Both the position numbers and the translations under genes were made by a program. From Ooceraea biroi (lineage: Eukaryota; Arthropoda; Insecta; Hymenoptera; Formicidae), in contig NC_039506.1 of the NCBI RefSeq assembly GCF_003672135.1, positions 14,942,001-15,006,000 on the forward strand: 64,000 nucleotides of DNA. The letters run 5' to 3'. The notes beneath the pieces are model-generated. The model did no database searches, had not been told where the DNA came from, and saw only the letters and a list, made by a program, of their open reading frames with translations. Shown here piece by piece: positions 41,001-52,282 of the stretch; the first letter of the stretch is position 1, and each line of letters begins with the position of its first letter.

Positions 41001-44000
41001 GGCACTTTACTGATAACAGCATCAAGAAAGAAACCAGTTTGTGTAACGAATCGTTAAATTCTCTCGCCGATTGTGAGAGAAACTGGAAAGGACAATGTAA
41101 AACGGCAGGACAGTAAATTACTGTTGAATGTCATATCGTCAAAGCAACAAGGAAAATGGTCAATTGAATCAAACGCCTTATGATTACAAAAAGAGAAAAT
41201 GTATGCATATACAATAAAAGCGCAAAAATTGGTGAGAGATAATGAAAAATCATCGAGCAATGGAATATTTCTCCTGCATTATCTGAATTGCGTGATACAA
41301 TATTATTATTAATGACTCCATTTTCTTTTTAATTTTGATAAACTGGAAGCTACAGTTACGTAAAAAATTCGATTTATGATTATTTATTTCATGCTATTAT
41401 TTACTCAGAGAGGAAGAGAGGAATTTTCGAATATATCATCATTTAAAACAGAAACGTAGAACATAAGTATTGAATGTAGACTGTGCGAAAAACGAGCGAT
41501 ACCCGTTAATTTTATCGATGCCCTCGCCGAATTTTATTCGGAATGTGTTGCATCGCACCGACATTTAATTATTTCGCTTCGATTCATAATTGAATCTGCT
41601 CAGCTGCAGATAAAATATATGGAATAATGAAAAATTAACGATCATTTATTTCTACGATATTTGAATTTTTGCCAAGTCAAGCGTACCTGTGCAGACCCGT
41701 ATCTAATCAATTCCAATGAGCAAATTTACTCGGTCCACACGAGCGACGTCCGCGACGTTTCGTCAAATCGTCAAACGTGTTCGGTCAAACGGCGAATGCA
41801 ACACAAAAGGCGTGCTCGCTCGATCGAGGGAGATTCAGCGCCGTCCATCAGAACTCATTCGATGATTCGGCCGGGCGCACAATAAACGTCTCGCTCGATC
41901 AGCGCGAAACAAGGCAGTGGGCTTGCCGTCACGTCTGTTTCAGGACGAGCGAGACAGGGCGCGCCTCGTAGGGCGGCGAATGTTCTTCCGCGAACGGGCT
42001 TACGCTCAATATACGCGAAACGACGCGGGACAGCGACACGGGGGGGTTGAAAGGCCGGGGTGCGGTGATCGCGCGAGAGGAAGCGGAACTCTGCTCTATC
42101 TGGAGCAACGGTGCAATGGCAGGGCGACGGAGAGACGAAGATAGAGACACGTAGAGAGTCATCCGGCTGATGAAACGACGCGACAATCGCAGCATCCGAC
42201 GACGAGGAGGCGGCGTACAGCAGCAGTAACCCGAGGTGGTGAGATACGTACTCTCCTGGCGGATCATGCCACCCGCCTCGCGACGCCACGTGACCGTCGG
42301 CTCCGGTGTCCCTGTCGCTGCACAGCGCAGCGTCACGTTGCTACCCTCTCGCACCACCATGTCTGTACTAGTGGGGTAGTCCAGGATATCCGGCGGCACT
42401 GAAACAATGACCACATTGCGACGAGACGTTCCAGAGATTACACTTGCGGGCGCTCGCGCGCGCGATAATATTGCGCTGCGCTGCGGCCGTTCACACACGG
42501 TCGGATAGATTACTATCTAGGGGATGTGGCGGCTACCCTACCCTGATCGTGCTCGGCTTTAACCACCGATTCTGCGCCCGATACTCCGCGGCGAGAGCAC
42601 GCGCGCGAAACGTTCGCGGCCCGTTCGCTCGCGAATGACCAACCGCTCGTAAAATCCTCGTCTCGCTCTCCTTCCCCCTTGATCAACGAATTCGGACGGA
42701 TACCCGATACGTCCTGGGCTACGTGCGGTTCGCGAGCGTGCCTCCGCTTGCTCCGGGAGACAACCCCTTTGTTCCATTTTGAAGGAGCTTTCTCGCCGGG
42801 AAGAGACGATCTTTCCGCGGCGCGTCGGTTACGGCGGTTACGGCGCGTGACTTTAACGGATCGTAACCCACGTCGCTTTGTCGTTCGGATCAGCAACATC
42901 GGCAGCAGGATGAGGTGGCGTGCAGGGACGCGCGATATTAGGGTGGCGAATCTATTTCCTTTTTACGATGCGTGCTCGTCCTCGAATACGCTGAAGGATA
43001 AATCTTCGGAAAGACGCGAGTTTGCTATAAGAGGATCGATTGCTCTCTCGCGCGCGTGTTTCGGACTTTATGCAAAACGATGATGTATCGTGTATTATAA
43101 TTGTTTGCGTAATAATTCGAGTGACTGCACGCAAAGCGTAAAGTATAAAATTATTTTTGTATTTAATTTACTAATTTGTTACTTCGTTAATAATTACGTA
43201 ATTTCATATGTGTGCATATTCTGTTGTATTCATGTCTACCGCAGCTTTTATAAATGCCGGGAATACGTTATTCACATTACAATATTGTAACGTGAAAATG
43301 TAACAGCTGCCATTGTTTTATGAATCAATGCACGAATGTTATCTCTAAGCTGGCCAAGAGAACGATCTAAGTGGATTACTACCGAGCGGAGTTGCGAGCA
43401 ATCAGTGCGCCAGGCAAAATAAATCCATCAGGTCGCTTTATCCGAGTTTAGTAAGTGACAGTCAGATATAGCATACGATACGGCGGATTATATTCTATGC
43501 TTAGACGCGATACACCGGTTAGTTTAGAGTTTGCCGTCCATCCCACGCGGTAACAGAGATATACGTAATAATTCAACTCCAAAATATCAAAACCGAGCAC
43601 TCTATGTATACGCGGCTGCATCCATACCGATCCGTTTAACCATGTTTAAATATGGATCACTAAGGCCTCTATGTTTCGACTGATCGATTTTCTTCCGAGA
43701 AGCTTGAATTAATCATTGAGCCACTTTGCACGCGGCCGCGTCCCGTAAGATGACGACACGTAACATAGAAAAATATATGGAAGCTGAGCGAGATCGTTCA
43801 ATTTTCTCTCTCCCTTTGACGCAAACGCAACGGAATACTCGAGAGAGAAAGAAAGCCGCCTATCCCGACGGGGACAAAAATTTGCAACAGCCTCGTTTCC
43901 CTCACGGTTGAAATCCACATGCTGGTAAAATGGTTTACCGAATTGTAAATTATTTCTACACTCGTTTGATATATTCATTGATAACGCTTTCAAGAAACAA

Positions 44001-46687
44001 TAATTTAATTACAATAATTTAATTTAATAACGAGTATGCTGAAACGAGTTCCGAAAAGATATGATTAAAATATCGTTAGCGAATAAATACAATTTTCGTC
44101 ATTGTTAAAATGAAGAATAGGAGGTCAGTGTTTCTGCTATGGAATAGATTTACTCACGATGCTAGAAATTAATCGATGCCCTTATTTAAGCATACATACG
44201 AGATAGTTGGATAAAACGCAAGATATGATAAAATGACAGCATGACAAAGTAAAATAACGCAGTTATCTGGCCGGAAAATGTCCGCAACCCGTAGAATGCA
44301 TAAACATTCCCTTCAGACTGCATGGAGGCGCTATGAAATACTTGCACGATAAAAACGCGATTGCCCGCTGCGCCGTAAATAAGCTAAAAAATTCAGTTTT
44401 ACATTAAATTTTGAATGTAAAAGAGCTACCGACATAAAAATTAAGAGGGCATAGCGCCGCCTCCGATTTACACGCTTCAACGATGTTAAATTAAATCTCG
44501 CATTTAACATTGTATGGAGTTTCAAATTTGTGGAAGTAAAGAATATTTTATGTTTTATATTACGATTATTTCAAGCAACTTGTTCCATTTTACCAGAAAA
44601 GTAGTTCCTTATATAGACAATCGATCAAGACAGAAACGTTCGACTGTCACTAAAATATCTTCTCTTTAAGATATTAATTACACAATAAAAAATTTTTTAT
44701 GAATGCATATGAAGCGAAGCTCAGCAAGTTACTTATTTTTACGTTTGCATGGCGCCGAGGATCATAAAAAATTCCGCACTAAGACTTCCATTTTGATAAA
44801 AATTGTCACCTATACTTATACCATTCGTTATATTGATTCCTACATTCGAGTGAGTTATAATTTAGAATGGATTGACGTGGCTGACGACAAGTTTTACGTC
44901 GTCGATAATTCGTGTATGTATACCGGGGAGGAGGAAAGGGGAAGAGGAAACGCATCCCTTTCGACAGAAGGAGAGCAGCGTAAAAAGTATAGGACATTTA
45001 TGACGTCGCCAATTCTTCACGATGATCAAGCCGCGCCCTTCGCGAGAATCATCTTCACTGTCCATCCGTTTCCGTCCCTTTCTCTCCCCCTCCTCCCTTC
45101 CATATATTTTGCGCTGCACAATGCGAGGAATTTCGTTATCGAGTTGCCTTTCGGGACGGAATGGAGCCGAATACGGCTGGTGCGCATGCAGGCATTGCTC
45201 GCGCCCGGAAAGACGGTTGGGCCGGGAATGGTTTTCCCACGGCTTACGCGGACCAAATTCCCACCCGGTCACGAAAGAGACTACCCCCTTCGTGAATAGT
45301 CCTCTCTCGGAGACCGACGTCGCGTCCCTCCTCCGGTGAGTTACGAAAGACGTGTTCGGGAAGGCAAAGAGACTCTCCGGGACGAAGTTTCCGCGCGGAT
45401 GCGAAAAAGTAAGTAAGATGGGAAGAGGACGGGGGAGGATAGCGCTTCCGCGCACTAACGACGAGACGGTGGAAGCGAATGGACGGGGCCCCGCGATTGC
45501 ATAAGGGTACAAGCACACGCGAGTGCATGAGTGTGTACCCCATAAAAAAGCGAGAAGGGGATGGTGATATTATCCATACGCTGAAATCGATAAAATAACG
45601 CTCTTTCGATAATTGATGAGTCAATCTGTAATTACCCGCTGGCGATCGACTGCCCGAGCGGTCGCTTCCGGCGACTGTATAAATCCGACCAATTTCCGAT
45701 CCATTTTTAATGGCGATGTACCTCATCGATGAGAATTCCGAGGCTCAACGCAGTCGAAGCAATATTGTTTTATAGGTTTATTTAAAAATCTCTTTTTCTT
45801 CCTCTCTTTCACCCTCTCTCTCTCTTTCTCTGTGCAAGTTGCGCGTATATTTCATTCATTCCTAACATCGCCGGTCTCGTTAGTCGAAACACATTCCTGC
45901 CCGCAAAACAAAATCCAAGTTCTCCGATTTCCATTTTTATCTCCGCCTCCTTCCATCTAACTGTTCTAACGTGACGTAACGTTCACTAGCGTGATTTCAT
46001 CGATACGCCCTCACAACGATCGGCCATACATTGATGCGTTCTCATTTATTCAATGAGTCCATATTACGAGCACCGCAGTTTAATCGTTAATAAAGGCAAC
46101 ATACCGATGAGACGGTATGTGCAGGGAGGTCGCAAGGGATTTTTGCGCTGCACGGCACCGAAATGCCCCGTGGTATTTTCACAATAATGTTTGCGCGGTC
46201 CCAACAAAGAGAGAACCGAAATGAGAATGGCTTTCTGACGACGCGACGGTAGCGAATCGCGACGGTGCGCGGCCGAACAACGCGCGTCACTGAATGGCAG
46301 TACGGAGCGAATTCTTCCAAAGAATTAAGCGGACATCGGGCAAAAAGCGATTCCATGCCGGCGGCGCTATGCCCGGTGGCATCACGGGTCACAGAGATAT
46401 CACCGGTCGCGGGCGTGCAATTCATTTTGCCCGAACTGCGTCGGAGGGAGTGTAGGAGGGAAGGGGCGCAACAAACGGGGCGAAAAAAAGCGTCGTATCC
46501 GCAGATAGTATATTTATTGATACGGGAAAACAATTGGGTCGAATTTATTATTTCACGCGTGCCCGCGCGCGCGCGCATGCATCGCCGCGCGACGTTTTTC
46601 GTTTTTGTTTGTTCTTGCAGGGGATGGCAGGGAAGAGAATCGCGTTTTATTCGCGTTCAGAACTGCAAACACATACAAATACAAATA

Positions 46688-46728
<41 letters not shown>

Positions 46729-49700
46729 CTTGTGCGAACGTGTTTCATACCATCGATATCTTCGAGTGGTCCCTCCGAATAGCCGCTATATTTCGTGACG
46801 TTCCGATAACGTTTGAAAAGCTCGCGATCGAACGGGCAGATAGTCAGTATGAGACGCTTTGGACCAACGTGACACTAAATTGATGCACGCGTGCACCAAA
46901 GTCTGTCAAGATTGTATTACGCAAAGGAGCAGCGAAAGGCATCCTGTCAATCCCGCCTGACAATCGGAGATCAATTACGGGTAATGCGAGACGGAAGCTT
47001 TCGATTCTGTCGTCGCCTTATTAATGTTGCATGCAGAAAATCCTCGCTTCTCTACGTTCTGCAAAGTTAAAAACATATATTTCATAAAATATTTAAAACG
47101 AATAATTTGAAAAAAAAACACGGAAAAGTCAGTACGCCGTAATATCGAGTACGTTAAAGCTGAATCGACATCTCATTAGAAAAGCTCAGTAAAAGAAGCA
47201 CTCAACGAACTTTCAAGTTTCTCTCATGGATTTTTTACTAATTGACGTAAATGATCCAAATTTAAAGAGTAAACTTTGCTCCGTTTTATAATAGGTTTCA
47301 TGGTTTTCAAGTGAAATCTGAATCTAATTACCCCGATACCAATCAGAATAATTACACACATGTGTGGTACTTGCAGATTCTACACACGCGTTTACTCACT
47401 TCCGAAAAGTGTACGCTCGACCAATCGGTCACGTAAGCGGGAGACGTGTAATATCACACCGGGGTGAGTTGACCAAGTCACTAATTCCACCACGATAAAC
47501 AAGAAATGTAACGAGGGTTGCGCGCGATAAGCCCGAGCTTTATGCTCGTACACGTATGCACCCTACATACGGGAAGCGAACGCATGAGCGCACGAGACAC
47601 GTGTTAAGGTCCGCAAACTGTTATAAGTTCAACGGCAAATTGATAGTCGTTAATGGAACGAGATACCGTTGACACAAAGCGATATAGAGATCCGTACGTG
47701 CGCGCTTGGCCATGTGCACGTGGCGCTAAATAAAAAAAAAACACCCTGAACGATAAAATAAATATTTTTCCGCAAGAATAATTAATATTTTAAACAGCGC
47801 GCAGCACGGCGTACCGATTGCACTTGTTATATTTATCAAGTTTCCTGTGTTTTAATATTTATCTGTTTCCTGAATTCTCGAAAAAAATCTCGAAAAAGAT
47901 GAAACAGAATACTCGCTCGACTCGATTCGATCGTCCGAAATTGATTAACGCGGGGGCAACGCAAGCATCCGCTACAAATTGCGCGCTCGCGCGAGTTTTA
48001 CTAGCGTAGAGAGAAAATTATCGTTATACTGTTTCGTAGTAAGTACTTGGTTAGTGTAAATTCAGCGCAAGTGCTATTTTACGACTTTCACGCCCATGGT
48101 AATCCATGGAAAACAGTTTTACATAATTACGGTGAATTTTTCACGCACACATCATCAAAGAAGCCAATATCGTTGTTCCGGCAAATAATGCCAGTGCGAG
48201 AGTTTCAGGAATGCACAATAGGGACCGTAACGAATTCGCGCAAGTATAATTTTTCTCCCTGCATCCCGCCCCCTTTTTAAATGCAGATTGGAGCAAACTG
48301 CGATCGACGGTTCGATAGCGTAAGAAGAAAACTAACCAGCCAGTCGGCGTTTTTCTCCTTTTTCCTTGCCTCTTTATCTCACATTTGAAAAGCGTCAACG
48401 ATAAACGTATTGTTAAGCAATAATAAATTAACAACCTATTATCACGTTTTTCACACTCATCGCAGAACGTATTTTCAGATTTATATTTGCAAAAGTATAG
48501 TTTAACGAGTTAAAAAAAGGATCAGTATTAATCAATATGCGTTATTATTCCCTTAAACCTTGCCGGTGTCACAATGCTGATCGTGCGTCGGTGCCATTTT
48601 CTTCCTGCTCGAAAGCGACGCGAATTGTCGGGGTGCGGGGGTGGACGCGATGTGTCATCCGATAAAGTGGGAAAGGGGCGAAATAACCGGTTGCCGGTTT
48701 TTTCTCTTCTTCTCGGCCCCGACCGGCGCCTTGACGATGCGGTAGACGATAGGCCGGGCCCGATAAAGAAGAATCTTAACGAGGGGGAGTTGGCGCGACC
48801 CAGGTTAAACCACACGCTTATACACCGGACGAGAGGGTTGGAGAGCGGGTGGTACTCAGCGGCAGCCGTGGCCCGGACGACTTGTGGCGCGAAGAGGTCG
48901 ACCGGTTATTAGAAGGGGGGGGTGCACGAGTGGAGAGCGGGAAGGTGTCTAATAGCCCGCCAAGAGTACAATCGCTCGCGGGTGGTTTTGGCCGCGGAGG
49001 TACGTACTTTACATACATTTGCATCCCGCCGCCACAAATCCGGCCGATCGCGGAAGGTCGGGGCGGAGTAACGCCACGGATGGCGTCTCTATCTTGGCAA
49101 GCCACCCGAACCGGCTTGCCGAGGTGTGAAATCTTTAATCTATTCGGGCCGCCTTCGGCCGTCCGACAGCAAAACGACAAGTCGCGAGTTACGCGTTTCG
49201 AAGTGCAACGAGACGTTCTTTCTCGTGGCGTTTGCTCTGTAACGTTCATTCTACAAGGAGTTGCGGAGGTTTTGACCAAGATGCAATCGATATTGAAGAA
49301 GAGAGATATTTTTAATAGTAGCGTTTGCTCCAATTTCAACCTTTATACATATCAGTTTTAGCTCTTTTTATGATTAAATCGATATCCCAGATGGTCTCCA
49401 ATCGTACATGATCTCTTTAGTTTTATTTTTGTATACACGAAACGTACATAAATAAAACATGGATTCTTCTTTCATTATCAATGTAAAGATATGAAAAGCA
49501 CGTTCGTTGAATGCAGAGCGCATTTTTATAATATACTGCTCTGTCATAAATATCACAAATGAGCTTGATTATAATGTTTCATGTGGTTTACACTCGTCTC
49601 ACTGTTGCAGTGATTAATACAGTTTCACGCCTATATAGATAATCGATAATAATCAACTGATGATTATCGCAAATAATACTGATTATTATTCTGGAATATT

Positions 49701-50994
49701 GCATATTATTTTGATCATCATATGTCAATTTCCACCTAACAGAATACAAATTTCAACGTATCGATCGTCCGACGACAATATAAGATAACCGCGCCGCTTG
49801 GTGCCATGACGCCTGTCAAATCATATTACAGTGACGCAAACGAATTGAACGATTTTTCTTGGAAATAAATGCTCGGTGTGCATCCATCCGCGAGAACATA
49901 CCACCCGTCTCACTTAAATCCTAGTTAACGTGAGCTTCGCAATGTATCAATGGGATACTATCTGTGAACTTGTTAAGAGATATAAATCAGTGGGTTCAGC
50001 TGAGCTATTTATGGAGATGCATTAGCCACCGCCACAAGAGTATAGAATGCCAGCGTTTATTTGGTAATTTCCGGCAGCCCGATATTCATCTCTCGAAAAT
50101 GCTATTGCGCCAGTGCGCGCGATAGAGCCGGCCGACAATCTCCAGAGATCAGGAATTGTGTCAGACCTTCGTCAGGGCAACTGATAATTGGTAGCACAAA
50201 GTGGAAAGGATACGTTCGTTAAACCAGGGAGATAAAACGGCTCGATCTAATAAAAATATAGGATGAATATACCTCGGATTGACAATAATTGACCGAGGTG
50301 GAGGGATGAAGTATAGTAGACTTCTACCGGGTAATATTTTCATTGTCCTGTATGTATTGTAACGCACCGAATGAACGGTAATAATTTCAACCGTTTCAGC
50401 CACGTCGTTTTACCCGGCGGCCACTTTTAATAGTGAATTCGATACAACGTTCTATTTAAAAAAAGGGAAATAGTAACAATATAGAAAATATTATTTTAGC
50501 GTAACTATTATTAAAACAGCTCACTGCCGTGATGATAGAATAACAGTAATTTATAACAATTTAATTGCTGCCAGGTTGTACGTTCCGCGTTACTTCCGCA
50601 TGAAGCAGACGAGAGAGGATAATATATCTCTTGTCTCCACCCCTTTCCTCTTCGCCCTGGGGAATTGCTTAATTAAGGTGAAGGTCAGCCTTGCGGGGGA
50701 GCGGCCGTGCATGGTGGTGTCCGCGGGTAGCCGCGGGACAAATAATCAGGGATTGAATATCGGTGTCTCGTAGTAGCAATCACGGCTTCCTCTAGAGGTA
50801 CCAGCGGTGTCCGCTAAGAGGACCGTTGTTGGCGAAGTTTGACAAGTTGGCGGTAACGGGGACGGGCGGCGCCAAGTGCCAAGAAAGTTCCAAGGCAGGA
50901 TCAGTTGATGCATAGTCGCGGGAAGAAGGATGCTCCTTGCCAGAGTGTAGGACGTGTTCCGCGGGACAATCGCGAGTTACGTGTACATGGAGAA

Positions 50995-51027
<33 letters not shown>

Positions 51028-52223
51028 GAGAGAGAAATTGAATCCTGCTTAGTGGAGTCTTGCAAAGATCTCCCGGTCACGAGGAGTTTCCTGACGGCGC
51101 GAGTTACAAATTCACGAGCAACCTCGAACGCACGATTTGCTCGCAAATATTTGTCGGCAACGTTCCTTAAATTATTCCGTGACTTTCAGTCCTCGTCGAA
51201 CAATTTTCTGCCTCTTAGGTGTTATGAAAATTGAAAGTTTCATTCGCGCCGCGATCAGTTCGACGTCAATCACGGAATTATGCGCGCGCGACACATGGCA
51301 CTTTACTGTCTTCAGCTTCGACGATTGTTTAGAATGCACTTATTTTACTATTTGTTTGATTATTTTTTATTATTTCTCTCTTTGTCTTTTTCTTTTATTA
51401 ATTCTAATAATCGATGCGGCATTATTGTATCTGGTTATGCGATTGGAAAATTTTACGCAAATAAACGTACTAAAATATTTTACATTAAAATGTTCAGAAG
51501 ATTATATTATAACATATAACATAATTAAAAAAAAATTAATTATTGAAATATGAATTCACATTTTTAATTCATATTTTTAATTCTGCATTCTGCATAGAAA
51601 AAATCGTTCCCGAAAGACAAAAAATTCAAAGCACATCCTATGCGTCGAAACAGATAAACCTGAGCCATATTTTCCTTAATAAACGCTCAATCTGCTGCCG
51701 TTTATAGCTACTTAATTTCCAATTATCGAAGTTAATAATTGACGTCACGTTGCGAAAGAAAGACCTCATCAATGCAAATAAAAGACAGATAAGTCACTGT
51801 ATTAATGAGACCTTTTGCACACTTTCTCTTCAAAGAGCCTCTGCAGCTCTTTGACTTTAGCGCACAATTAGCGAACAATAATAACATCACAATGGCAAAA
51901 GCGCCTTGTATAACGCGCGGCAGGCGTTTCCGGTCAAAGAAATTCCGTCACTGTTATCCAGCAGATAAAGCCGAAACGGACAGGCCGAGCCGGCGAAGTC
52001 GTGCACATTCAAAGCGTCGCGCAGCATTGGCGCTCATCAGTAAAATTGTACGAGTTATTGCAGCTTCTGCATGTCGCGCACGTTGCGCTGCGCTTTTTTT
52101 GTGTAATACAATAATCTGTATTGACTACAGAGAGTGGGAAAGCATTTGTAACTTTCAAACGCACGATAATAAAGCCACGCATCACATTCATCCGGTGCGC
52201 GTGACACACCGGTGTTATCTTTG

Positions 52224-52282
<59 letters not shown>

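Larger units (their letters stand above)
37541..42251 (-). other. DIP intron within Ig2
   Basis: The 4.7-kb intron is bounded by GTACGT and TTGCAG. It holds the promoter-like array at 38052-38162 and the 15-bp duplication at 39236. Long AT-rich stretches (38240-39560, 40800-41640) show no exon. The DIP-frame ORF runs on past the Ig2 exon donor for some distance but loses homology. Confidence 0.85.
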
